Shown piece by piece: positions 46,945 to 57,960 of a stretch of DNA of 64,000 nucleotides (the stretch's first letter is position 1; each line of letters opens with the position of its first letter). Both the position numbers and the translations under genes were made by a program. The DNA lies in contig JAQGDQ010000145.1 in assembly GCA_030141605.1 (NCBI GenBank), positions 290,001-354,000 of the forward strand, given 5' to 3'. The notes beneath the pieces are model-generated. The model saw nothing but the letters and a program-made list of their open reading frames with translations. It did not search any database and had not been told where the DNA came from. The DNA is from Tubiluchus corallicola. Its lineage: Eukaryota > Priapulida > Priapulimorpha > Priapulimorphida > Tubiluchidae.

Positions 46945-48271
46945 TATTATACTCCAGCTGGTGAGCTGTGGTTCAGCACTTCTTCTTCTGTGTATTTTGT
47001 TCCTAGCTTTGACTGGCACCACAATTGGTGTTCGCAGACGCTACATCAAGGTCCTACTGTGGATATTTGACTATGGCAGATATCGGATACAGACAGCAGA
47101 ACGTCATCGCCTTGAGAAAGAATGTGACACACATGATCTTTCTGAACAAAATGACGGAGTGCGTGTCATCGAAAGAGCAGAAAAGTTGTCCATGGAAAAA
47201 GACGACGTTTTCAGGAGTCGGACCGCTTCTGCGTTGAAGAGAGAATTTTCTCTTGCTGATTCAATGCGATTCTGCAAGGTTGGCATTGAGTCAATAATAG
47301 AAGATGAAGTGACTCAAAGGTTTGCAGCTGAAGAATTGTACTCGTGGAACCTGCTAACCAGAACTAATGCAAACTATCAGTATATCAGTTTTCGTCTTAC
47401 AGTTGTCTGGGTCCTTGGATTCTTTTTTCGTTATTTCATCTTGCTACCATTCAGAATTTGCATTATTTTGCTTGGAACTGTTTGGCTAGTAGCTGCTACA
47501 GCTTTGGTAGGATATCTACCAGACGGAGACTTGAAACGCAGGGCTAATGACATTGCTACTAAAAGTGGTTTCAGGATACTAGCGCGGTCTGTTTCTGCTA
47601 TTATTACTTACAATGACGCATACAATGCTGCTAAAAATGGAGGTATCTGTGTAGCCAATCACACGTCGCCAATAGATGTCGTTCTTTTATCTTGCAGTCA
47701 TTCTTACGCTCTGATTGGTCAAAGTCAGGGTGGTTTCCTTGGTGTGCTGCAACGTGCAATGTATCGGGCATCAAATTCTCACATCTGGTTTGAAAGATCT
47801 GAAGTGAATGACAGACACGCTGTTGCTCAGAGATTAAAACGCAATGTAGGAGATACTACAAAACTTCCAATTCTGATCTTTCCCGAAGGCACATGTGTTA
47901 ATAATACTTCAGTGATGATGTTCAAAAAAGGCAGTTTCGAAACTGGTGCAACAATATTTCCCGTAGCAATTAAGTATGACCCTAGATTTGGCGATCCCTT
48001 CTGGAATAGTTCTAAGATGGGATTTATACCTTACATGATTATGATGATGACAAGCTGGGCCATTGTGTGTGATGTTTGGTTTCTGCCTCCAATGTCACAG
48101 CGACCTGGTGAGACCTCCGTGGACTTTGCAAGTCGAGTGAAGGGTGCCATTGCACGAAAAGGAGGCCTAGTTGACTTAGAGTGGGATGGCCAACTGAAAA
48201 GGATGAAAGTGAAAGAGACCTGGAAGGCAGAGCAGCAGCACAGATACAGCAGGATATTGAAAGTCGAATAA
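46931..48271 (+). CDS. GPAT3/GPAT4-like: glycerol-3-phosphate acyltransferase 3/4-like, intronless
   Basis: 446-aa ER-membrane enzyme of the PlsC/LPLAT superfamily. The GPAT3/GPAT4 branch transfers an acyl group from acyl-CoA to sn-glycerol-3-phosphate, giving lysophosphatidate, the first step of glycerolipid and triglyceride synthesis. Seen directly: an N-terminal hydrophobic segment (about 6-30); hydrophobic helices at about 155-195; motif I NHTSPID (243-249, catalytic His-x4-Asp); motif II region GVLQRAMYRASNSHIWFERS (271-290); motif III FPEGTCVNNTS (317-327, substrate-binding); motif IV IFPVAIKYDP (342-351); and the family tail GGLVDLEWDG. The length matches human GPAT3 (434) and GPAT4 (456). 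The ATG at 46931 is the first in frame and gives the expected N-terminus. The gene has no introns, although vertebrate relatives have many; it could be a functional retrocopy or reflect lineage-wide intron loss. The frame is completely open, so it is probably active. An AATAAA overlaps the stop codon. Confidence 0.93.
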   Translation: MEVTNIILQLVSCGSALLLLCILFLALTGTTIGVRRRYIKVLLWIFDYGRYRIQTAERHRLEKECDTHDLSEQNDGVRVIERAEKLSMEKDDVFRSRTASALKREFSLADSMRFCKVGIESIIEDEVTQRFAAEELYSWNLLTRTNANYQYISFRLTVVWVLGFFFRYFILLPFRICIILLGTVWLVAATALVGYLPDGDLKRRANDIATKSGFRILARSVSAIITYNDAYNAAKNGGICVANHTSPIDVVLLSCSHSYALIGQSQGGFLGVLQRAMYRASNSHIWFERSEVNDRHAVAQRLKRNVGDTTKLPILIFPEGTCVNNTSVMMFKKGSFETGATIFPVAIKYDPRFGDPFWNSSKMGFIPYMIMMMTSWAIVCDVWFLPPMSQRPGETSVDFASRVKGAIARKGGLVDLEWDGQLKRMKVKETWKAEQQHRYSRILKVE

Positions 48272-48279
48272 AATCAAAA

Positions 48280-49140
48280 GAGAGACCATTAGTGATCTCT
48301 GTAAAAAGGCTTCACCAGCATTAGTTTTTACGTGCCGATTATTTACCTAAAAACTTTTTTCTATGACAGTAACATGGAAGTTCATCAATACATAACTTTA
48401 GTTAGTTTAAACACCCATAGTATTTGCCGTTATCGTATTGTAAGTTTCCTGCACAATTTCAAAAAATTCTGTACAATTGTTTTTTATGTGGACTATTGAC
48501 TATTTCGGATTATACAAAAGCTGAAATATTTATCGACAAAGCGAAAAGCCCTTATCTGTGTATCGTCTTGGTAGTTAAACAATTATTTTAGTCGTTTAGA
48601 TACCAATACAGATGGGATATATATATATATATAAGCATAGATAGGTATAATCATTCTACACCACAGAATTATTTATTTATTCATAAGCTAGACATAGGTG
48701 AATTAAAAAAAATAGAATCTTATTTCATGACGGCAATCTGTATTTAATTGTTTGCAGTTTTGCAGCTATTTCTTGTTCGTATCGTGCAAATTTAATTATA
48801 AACAGTATACACAGAATTATTTGAAAGTTTCATTGTGTTAAGTGTTAAACGTCTTTTTTATATTAAAAGAGACGGTTTTTGTTACATTAAGCAAAAACAT
48901 ACGACATTTTTATTGTCTACACGCAGGCTAAGCTCGTATAAATTGTTTTTTAGACGATTAGGTTGTGCGTATGCAAATTTTTGATACACAACTAATATTA
49001 CTAAAATGCATAATTTTATTACATTGCTTGTATTTATGTGGCAATAGTTTTCGAACAGAGCAGCTAAATGAAATACTAGTCTTCAACTGTAGTAACTATT
49101 ATGATTCATGCAGATAAAGGCTTATAAAGGCGTGGTACGT
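48280..49140. other. gene-free, AT-rich sequence downstream of the acyltransferase
   Basis: Probably includes the 3' untranslated region of the acyltransferase. No exon-like frame on either strand. A short (AT)n run is at about 48619-48633. Confidence 0.4.
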
Positions 49141-49149
49141 GTAGGTATT

Positions 49150-49450
49150 TAAGAAACAAAGAAAGAATAAAGGTAGAAACCAAGAAAGAAAGAAAAAAGA
49201 GAAAAGAAATAAAGGTAGAAACCAAGAAAGAAAGAAAAAAGAAAAAAGAAAGAAAGAAGAAAGGAAAGAAGGAAGAACAAAAAGAGACACAGAGAAAGAA
49301 AAAAAATGAAGAGAAAGAACGAGAGAGAGTGCAAGTAGGAAAAAAGAGACAGAAAGAAAGAAAAGAAGAAAGATAGAAGAAGAAGAGAAAAAGACAGAGA
49401 GAGAGAAGAAAGAAAAAAGAAAGTAACAAAAAAGAAGAAAACAAAAATTT
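49150..49450 (+). repeat. polypurine (GAAA-rich) tract
   Basis: About 300 bp of almost pure A and G, including two tandem ~50-bp copies of a unit containing AAAGGTAGAAACCAAGAAAG (49170-49245). Such homopurine tracts can form triplex (H-DNA). It leads directly into the minisatellite. Long minus-strand frames across both are artefacts. Confidence 0.85.
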
Positions 49451-49462
49451 GCAAATAAGAAT

Positions 49463-49785
49463 TAATTGCAAATAAGAAACGAATTGTTGACCACAGAGTA
49501 ACAATTTTGCAAATAAGAAGCGAATTGTTGACCACAGAGTAACAATTTTGCAATTAAGAAACGAATTGTTGACCACAGAGTAATAATTTGCAAATAAGAA
49601 ACGAATTGTTGACCACAGAGTAACAATTTTGCAAATAAGAAACGAATTGTTGACCACAGAGTAACAGTTTTGCAAATAAGAAACGAATTGTTGACCACAG
49701 AGTAACAATTTTGCAAATAAGAAACGAATTGTTGACCACAGAGTAACAATTTTGCAAATAAGAAACGAATTGTTGATGACAGAGT
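49463..49785. repeat. 41-bp minisatellite, ~8 copies
   Basis: Tandem units of about 41 bp built around GAAACGAATTGTTGACCACA and GAGTAACAATTTTGCAAATA. Seven copies are near-identical (one of 40 bp) and an eighth is diverged at the right edge. Because 41 is not a multiple of 3 and the unit lacks minus-strand stops, several overlapping minus frames stay open and look like genes. The unit contains no recognised binding motif that I can name. Confidence 0.93.
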
Positions 49786-49799
49786 TGCCTAATTACAAA

Positions 49800-50975
49800 G
49801 CAAAGAAAAAACGTTACCGCTAAGGCATTTGCATATTTTCTCTACTAACCTAGTAAACCTGCATAAAAACTTCCGCATAGGCGTAAAGTTTTTAAAATAT
49901 CTCAAAGTAAGTGCGACTATTAAAGTCGGTTGTTTGACACCTTAATGATTCATCACTAGTGCCTCATCAATTTACCTCAAACTTCAACTAGCGAGTGTTT
50001 TGTGTCTTTGTCACAAAGTTTCAAGTTCACAACATAATGGCAAACCATCTACAGGTAGTAATGGTTGAAAATGCACATTAAACATCACCGCCTCGAGCAA
50101 AAGAGAATTAAGATCGACTACAAAATCTATTAAGACATTTTCTTTCAAGGTAAAAAATATTGTTTTAGGAATCGTATGCGATATCAAACGCTGTGTTTGT
50201 TCACATTAGGAGCGCTTACAATTACACTTACAATCATACCTAATTAAGAACTTCTTTAGTAGTGCTACGCTGGTTGAAATGCCAATTTAGTGGTTTATCT
50301 TGTGCTACAGCCTCATGTAAGGATATCAAAACTGCGAACAAATGAATTGCGAATAAATACAATGCCGCTTTTTTTGTTAGCAGGTCTAATGTTAAAAATT
50401 TTAAAATAAACATTACAGAAAACGAAATTCTCAAAGAAAATATTTGAAGTAAATACGAGGGGAAGCTTCCGCCTTACGCCAGGCGTAAATCTATTTTAAA
50501 TGACACTTTTGAAGGTAAAATGCGAATTTTGAGTTTTTTAAGTGCACACAGGGACTCAGAGCCTTTCGATTCTGTTAGAAAAGGTCTGCTCAGGTGGTGT
50601 TGTGAACGACCGAAAATCATGAATAATACATTTAATTTGTAATTAGATTAATAACCTGTGAAATCACTATTACTGCAGTAGCTATGGCTTCTATCTATCT
50701 GTTACCTATTCTATAAATGTGCTTAGCCCAATAGTGAACGGTTTGCTCTAGTTCTGCTACATTTTCTGTTCTAGTAGTTGACTGGTTATAAGACGTTATT
50801 TGCAGACATTTTTTCGCTTATTTTTGTGATCTTCTATATCAGTAAAAGTAAAAAGTGTATTGTACTGTTACACATTTTGTCACTACGACATGTGGCTGAA
50901 TCGCATACCTAGTAGTAAAATAGTATGCAAAATATAGTAAGTTATTTTGCATAATATATACTAGAATCTATAATG
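49800..50975. other. gene-free interval
   Basis: No exon-like frame, tRNA-like head or tandem repeat recognised. AT-rich. Confidence 0.35.
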
Positions 50976-51125
50976 ACTAAAGTGTATAATTCCCCATACA
51001 CAAGAAATTTGTTCGTGAAGCGCATTAGGATTATAGTTAGGGTTAGGGTAGGGTACGTTAGGGTTAATGTTAGGGCTAGGATTAGGGTTAGGGTATTTAA
51101 ATTGTGTGGGGAATTGTAAAGTCAT
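50975..51125. mobile_element. telomere-like (TTAGGG)n core element, copy 2, with inverted ends
   Basis: The left end AATGACTAAAGTGTATAATT/CCCCATACACAAGAAATTTG and the right end AAATTGTGTGGGGAATTGTA/AAGTCATT are inverted relatives of each other (about 30 bp). Between them is a degenerate TTAGGG repeat (about 51030-51093: TTAGGGTTAGGGTAGGG and variants). The right end matches the copy at 25700-25735. It is a small non-coding element that carries a telomere-like core, not a real chromosome end. Confidence 0.65.
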
Positions 51126-51129
51126 TCTT

Positions 51130-53690
51130 CTGTAATTATTTGACATTAAATTTTATAACAACAAGATGAGTCCGTAGAAAGTATATTTTTCGTAGAACTT
51201 TATGCAGAAAACTAGCCCGATATGTGAAGCACATTGGGTTATTCGCTTGCCGCATATGGGAACTTTTGTGACTATTTAGAAATCATATTGTTTTTCTCAC
51301 AACGAAAGAATGGCACAGTTTTGTATTACATGATTAAGAACGAGAACGAACGCAAGACCGGCATCACGGCCATAACTTCGCTAGCGATTAACCCAAAAAT
51401 GATAACTCGTTAATTACGGCTAGCTAATGTTATAAAGCAGATAATATTTCAATGATAAACTCAGTGAAAGCCTGCACGGGACGATATTTTAAAAACAAAC
51501 TTTGCTTTTCAGTTATAGCAGGCGAAAACCGAGCAACAAATTTTCAATCAACGCTTTTCTGAAAGCTTTGCAAAGATGAGGCTGTTTGGTAAATGGAATG
51601 GTGATCCGGTGACCGCAGGGAATTTCGTTTGACGGGGACAGTATGGGAGATGAAGCTGTCAAAAGCAGTCATGTATATATCTGGACGTGGCTGCACCGTC
51701 TCTGCTGGTTCAGTGTCTCATTAAAGATAATCATAGATTATTAGTTACATTTGGGCCCTGCCACAAAAACACCTATACAATTCTGTCAAGCAACATTATA
51801 AATAACAGCCGTGTTGCCTCAGTCTCAGCCATGATTTGCCCTAGTTCATGGAGTCGTCCTAGCAATCTTTGTCAAAAGAACACAAGTATCCAACACGAGC
51901 TACCTGAGTTTGAAAGCACAAAACCGCGAAATGTCTCGTACCCAGCAACGCGGATTTTTATTTTACCTAAATGAAATTCTGGTTACTTCTTCATGATGGC
52001 AAACTTAGGATTATTAATGCGGATTTCTGTTTTTCTGTTCTGCAGAAATTTTACTTAGCAGTATTAGTATCAGCCTGTGAGGGTTTGCTGCACATTTGGA
52101 TGCTAGTGCTAGAATCCTCTGCTCAATGATTCCCCACCTTTTTCGTAGAAGGTAGAGGAACGTTGTCTTTGGGGTGACTGTATTTTACCGCCATCGTGTG
52201 GTAACACTAACAACCAATTTTATGATCTCATAGTCTTACATTTTCGGTTATTAATGTTTCGTATATATACTTTTAGGTTTTGAACTAAGATTATTAAAGC
52301 TTCGTCAGTAATTACAAAAATGAAATCACGAATCAAACAAAACGAACTAATCCGTGCCGAACGCTAATGTTTTATTACTGCTTTATTACTGAATTGAAGC
52401 AAAGTGAACTACTCAAATTAAAAATGGTTAAGTGTTTCATATTAATTTTAATTTTAGCAACTCTTTTTCGCTAAGACCGAGCTGATTCTCTTTATTAAAA
52501 ACGTCGTTTTTTGCAGAAACTTTCGTAGGCCTGTCTGTCTGTGGCCAGATGTTTTGTCAGATGAAAAATAATGTTCTCAGCTATTTTACGATTAATACAC
52601 ATTACATATAAATGCATCAGTGAAGTAAACATAATTAAAACAGAGTTTAAAATAATTATGAAAATGAACATGTGTCGAAGTTTTAAAGCTTTTGGTTGTC
52701 TTGTTTAAAATTGCTGTTTCATTTGCTGAAATGTAAAAATTTGTTTACAGGCAATTCTGGACGAAACAGCTAGATAAGTAAAACACATTTGTTAGAAGCG
52801 CAATTTAAAATCACTAGAAATTAAAATTCGTACTAAAACTTATTGAAAACTTCACACTGATTATTAAATAACTGACTATTTGACTAACCGACCGACCTAC
52901 TATTTGTGTGTCTGATTGACTAATAAACTGATTTATTGAAACTGATAACAATAAGAAACAGCAGTGAACGAGTTACATGATTACATGGAGCATTACATGA
53001 TTACGCAGGATGATGGAAACGGCACCTAAACTTAGTTCACAATAATCATCGTGGTTCATTGATGATTCGATTGCAAGACCTACAGACGCCATTGGTCTCT
53101 CCTGTACCTTTCCCCAAAAAACAACAAAAATAGATTACAAAGATGTTAACTTTAAATTAAAGATTGTTCATTTACCCAATTTATTCATCGAAATTATTCA
53201 TACATCGATAAAAATTGTCTAAATTTAAATTTGCTAACTTAGCGTTATGACATGCAGAATAATCTGAACCGAGGCTTAGGCTTGGTCGGAGACTGTATAT
53301 AGTGAAACTATAAACTCGTTTGTGACATCGCCATTCCGTTTTGGATCATAAGTTTTGACTTTGCGCACGCAAGTGGTGCGCGGCGAAGGAATAACTTGGT
53401 TATCTAGGCCTAGCAGTAAGGCTCTGTCAAAATTCACAGGCGCGAGAATTTATACGTGTTCTTAAGTAATTTAAGTTTAGTGTAAGGCTAGTTATGTTTT
53501 GCTGTATGGATATGTCGACTTAAACGTTTAGTTACAGTTAGTAATTAGAATTTATAGGACATTTAATCTATCGTGTAAACGTGGGGAGATTTTGGCCTAC
53601 GGGATATTGTTACACGGCTCTTGACGAGGCTTACGTTGTCTTTTAAATATTAAGCGTTGTTGCTACTAGGTGGCAGGCCGCCGACTCATT
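51130..53690. other. gene-free interval; right end is the probable promoter of the amphiphysin-like gene
   Basis: No exon-like frame with recognisable similarity; the open plus frame at 51687-51974 has no domain and no ATG start. The last ~400 bp (53300-53690) are richer in G+C and CpG (for example TGGTGCGCGGCGAAGG) than the surroundings, which fits a promoter and 5' leader, but I see no canonical TATA box. Confidence 0.4.
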
Positions 53691-53698
53691 GAACGAAA

Positions 53699-53776
53699 AT
53701 GGCGGAAGCGAAGCAGAAATCGGGAGGATTCTTCACAAGATCTGTATCAAAAAAGGCTAGCAGAACAAAAGAAAAG
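53699..53776 (+). CDS. first coding exon of a probable amphiphysin/BIN1-type BAR protein (partial)
   Basis: 26 codons from an ATG in good context (AAAATGG) to a strong donor (AAAAG|GTAAGTG), phase 0. The peptide begins MAEAKQKSGG and ends VSKKASRTKEK. The first exons of vertebrate amphiphysin and BIN1 have the same design: start MA, a short variable part, then the amphipathic helix-0 segment ending in (K/R)x(L/A)(S/T/N)RxxEK at a phase-0 junction, with the BAR domain starting in exon 2. Amphiphysin-type proteins bend membranes in endocytosis and T-tubule formation. Exon 2 was not found, so the first intron would exceed 10 kb. The call rests on a short segment and remains tentative. Confidence 0.5.
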
Positions 53777-56700
53777 GTAAGTGAAGGTTTATAAGCTGTA
53801 TAAATTCATTTTGTGAATGCTTTGAAATTTAATTTTTCATTTGCCCGAATTTAGGGGTAGCAATTATTGAGAACGCGCAATGACATTTTTTACCTGGCCA
53901 CTCCCACTACCTGCACTGGCTGCAGTTGTACAAGTCGTGAACTTGTGTTACAGTAGCTGTAACGTGTAGGATGAAAAGTTGGAGAATAGACTGCTATACT
54001 GTTATCAGCTTTAGTAGTTAGCGCTGTAATTACTGCAGAGTAGTTGCAGTCGGCTTACAACCCTATGACTATGAGAAAATTCAGAATAATTCTTAACCTT
54101 GCCTTGCTCCATTAATAATTTTTATAATTATTAACTTTGTTTTACTCCGGTTCGTGTTTTGGCTGTATCAAACTTCGTACAGAGATTCTTAAGTGTGTTG
54201 TAAACTTTGCACATTTTTATTTTCGTTTTGCTAAAATTTTTTGGCAAAATTTAATGAAAATTTTGCTGTTTAGTTGGCAGTGCTGTTAACTCAGAAACGT
54301 GATTTGTCTGTCTTTTGGGTATCTTATGCTCAAATATCCCAAGTACCTTGCCATTAAATTTTACTAAGTAATTATAATTATAAAATATTATTAAGATTCT
54401 AAATAGGTCTTATTTTATAAAAATACAAGCTACCAGTCTGCAATGTATCATTTTGTAATTGTGAGGTAAAGAACTACATGCTAGCTGTAAGTTTCACAGT
54501 TTTTTGGTGTCTAAGGGGAGTACAAGAAAAGATGCGCACAGTAATATAGCAATCACTTGTATAGTTTTAAGATGCCCATTTTTTATTATCACACATGTAA
54601 GATGTTGACTCACTTAACTACATCTAGAATGTGTAGACAAAATATTTTGCAAGCAATATTACATAATTTTTCCATTGCAATGATAAAGCCTGAGTTAATA
54701 GGTTCTGTGCACTTAATGCCTGCTGTAATACATGGAAGTCAAATGTCAGTGAGTAAGTTCTCAAGCCTTTCGCTAAAATGCACTATTTGTTTTCCATTAG
54801 GCAGAGTGAGATACTTGAACTTAAAGAACAAACTTAACTTGAATTAATGAATGACTGCTTGTGATTTTTTTTCGAAGTTTTACTATAAATTGTGACAGTA
54901 CTTGAACATACTTGAACAATATTCAAGTTGAATTTGAATAAAGTTAAAAAAATACAAAGTTCATGTTAATGGTTAAAAAGGGTACAGTATCAAGAATCAA
55001 AAATAGGTTGATGACTTGAATTCAGCTTTTCATAACATTCTGGCCTCTACATAGGCAAAACAAAACAAATTATTGAAATTACAGGAGAAACATTATAAAT
55101 TGTTTCAGATTATTGTTTTAGTATCATAGACTTCTAATTTGGGCAGTTAATCAGTAGAGCGTAATCACGTAAATCAGTCTCTTTTTGAATTGATCTCCAT
55201 CTTAAATAAGCATTTTTTACTTGTAGCATGTGCATTGTGCATATAGTATATAAAAATGCAGTATTATAAATAAACAGCATCGAAACTCGTTATTCAGATT
55301 TGTGTTTTTAAATATTGCTGTAACATATAAATGCTTTATTGTTGTACTCATTTGAACTACAAGTGCTACTAGGCGAAGCAACTATGTGCAAAATGCAGTA
55401 GGGCTGCATTTAATTTAATAAAGTTCTGTATACTCCACCATTGTAAATTGCAAATTCTGCTCTGGTGATTTATACCTTAGAGAGTCAGAATTATCAGCAA
55501 TTTCAGCTTTTTTTGGTTTTTGTAATCCCGGTCTCTTATTAGGATTCATGGCTCATGTAATGAGTATTTCTTGGGCTTGGAATACCATTTAAGAGGGGAT
55601 TACTGTTTGCTAGACATGCTACGAAGTTTTCCTGTTCCCTTTGCCTGCTTATCAAAGTAGAACTGGAGCAAAATATTGTGAGATCTTGAACTTGAAAAAA
55701 CATTTTATGAAGCTCTCCCGTATTAATTTTAACTGTCTTGCTTATTGTTGTGTATCTTTTATTGTTTTGTGTAATTAATTTTATTGTACACATATGGACA
55801 TAGGATAAATAAGTAAATAAATAAGCTTTAGTAAGGATTTTATACTAGATCACTAAGTGCAGTGAGAGCATAATATTTTTATTTTTTATTTTTGCCCACC
55901 AAACTATTTTTATGTTACTGAAATATCTATTCGTATGAATTCATTTTTTATTTAAACTGTAGTTCACTAATAAATGTCTGTTCAAGTAATTACTAATAAA
56001 CTAATTTTTTGTTTAATTTTTTTCCAAAAAGATGCAGTTTAACTGCTTTTGAGACGATTTGTTTCATGAATTCTCACTAACGGTTTAAGACATAACTTCC
56101 AGTCCTATTTCCCCATGCTGAGGTCAAGCTAGAGATTATGAATGGTATTTTTTCACTTGGCCAAGAGCTGTCGATACTACTAAGATAGCATTCTTCTTGT
56201 CAAAAACGTTGCCCCACATGCTCAGCCAAGAGAACAAAGTTAATTTGAGGCTGATCCATGGGGTGACTGCTTCAATAACACTTTTTTTAAAAATTGAAAA
56301 ACTAGAACTACATTGAGCTAAGATATTTCCTTTTGAAACATTCAGGCATGTACGTTTATTATCAGCCAATATCAAAAACTATAATTATAAATAATTCCTA
56401 GTACAAAAATTACCTCTGTAGTTTTTAACCAGAGATTGTTGTTTATTTTATTTTTTGTGACTGGTCAAGCCTTTGAGCTGCATTGTAACTGTTTAAACAA
56501 GACCAATAAACTTTGTTGGTTCCCTTGTTTGGTTAACAAAGATAATTTTTTTTGTTTTTATAAGACCTGTTCGTTTGACCTCAAAGAGGTAGTAAGCTGG
56601 ATTAAGGATTTGTTTTTAAAAGCGTCTTGAGTTATATCAGGTTTTCTGGTTCTGTTTCATCTAGAACTCGTGTTAATAACCTTCTGTAACACAGAAAAAT

Positions 56701-57204
56701 GAATTATCAGAATTTTATAGCCTCATCTATTGTATTTAATAACATTTATAATTTATTCTTCAATCATAAAAAATGTGTAGTTCAATAATAAGAGATACAA
56801 GGACTTAGGCTTCGGATCAAATATAAATTGTGTTTTGAACAAGGTTCTTTTACAGTTATTCCTTTCCCAAGAATGTGATAAATCCTTTGCACATAAGGAT
56901 CGTGCCTAGCCTTTAGCAGTTACTAGGCAGTATCGATTTTGACTTTGTGGAAATTATTGATATCATTATTAGTTTGCTGATATGGATATGCTGTAATTGT
57001 AACATATAGGTGTCATATTTGGAGAGCTTAGATGAAAAGCTAATTTTCTAACTTGTGTTTTTGTCTGACTTATAGTTTCTACTTTTTTGTTTAGCGTTTT
57101 TTTGGATGTTGAAAATTCTCATTATCAAAATTTTCTAAAAGAAAGTTAGATCAGCGATTGGACCACTACAATTAATTTAGCTGACCAAGGGGTTTTTGTG
57201 TTAT

Positions 57205-57960
57205 GATAAAGATCAAGTGGGGTAACAAATTATCCCCATGAAAGTTTAGCTTAATATGTATTACCAACTGGATAGAATGACCAACTGGCAAGCGACATGT
57301 TCCTGGTAGTACAAAGCCAAGTTCTGGGGCAAATTGGCATTGATGTGCCAGGGCACAAAAAATAAAAGTTTGCGATCCACCATTGCACTATATCGTTTAT
57401 GCGTGGTTTATCAAGTATTGTGACAATTTTTCTACTAGGTTAATGATGTTCACTGTTTAATTCTGAGTTATCCACTTCGTTTTCACTTTGTTGGATGTTC
57501 TAAAATTTCATCTTCATTAGCTTCAAGCTTAGCCACCCGTAACAAAAGTTCTGTGCCAGTTCAATTGTTACTAAATGAAGAATGCCCACAAAATATGAAA
57601 TTTCCCTAGAGATTGTGAGAAAATCAGTTTGCAGGCCTGCAGTTGGAGGTTTTCAACAATTCTCTGTTGTCTGAGTAGACGTATCATGCTGCCAGAAACA
57701 AAAGCAGTTTAAGCTCCAAAATCTTGCCTTCATAAAAGATCAAGAGGGGTAATAAGTTACCCCATACCAAGTAGTATCTGGCACTCGTGCTTTGTAAAAA
57801 AGCATGAATGATAGTTTTCAATAAAACCGAGCCGTGGAAGCATAGCAAATTGAAAAACATTTAACCACTACCAGTTTGAGAATTTTTCGTTGTATACATC
57901 AATAAAAAATGTCACTGGGATAATTTTTTACCCCACCCTGGTGTGCTAAGGGTTAATAAA
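57205..57960. repeat. three GGGGTAA...TTACCCC near-palindromes; possible TTAA-type element
   Basis: Near-palindromic motifs at 57210 (GATCAAGTGGGGTAACAAAT/TATCCCCA), 57738 (GATCAAGAGGGGTAATAAGT/TACCCCAT) and, inverted, at about 57916-57943 (GGGATAATTTTTTACCCCACC). The right edge reads GTGTGCTAAGGG followed by TTAA, as at piggyBac-type insertions, but no matching left edge was found. Confidence 0.4.

Noticed and set aside
49106-49757. Several overlapping minus-strand frames up to 200 codons with a repeated 'TLWSTIRFLFA'-like unit
   Set aside because: They are the 41-bp minisatellite and polypurine tract read in different frames; no start context, domain or splice support.
49463-49785. CRISPR array
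   Set aside because: Units are contiguous without unique spacers, in an animal genome; it is a minisatellite.
51687-51974. 95-codon plus-strand frame
   Set aside because: Starts at GTG, shows no domain and no splice-bounded structure; not supported as a gene.
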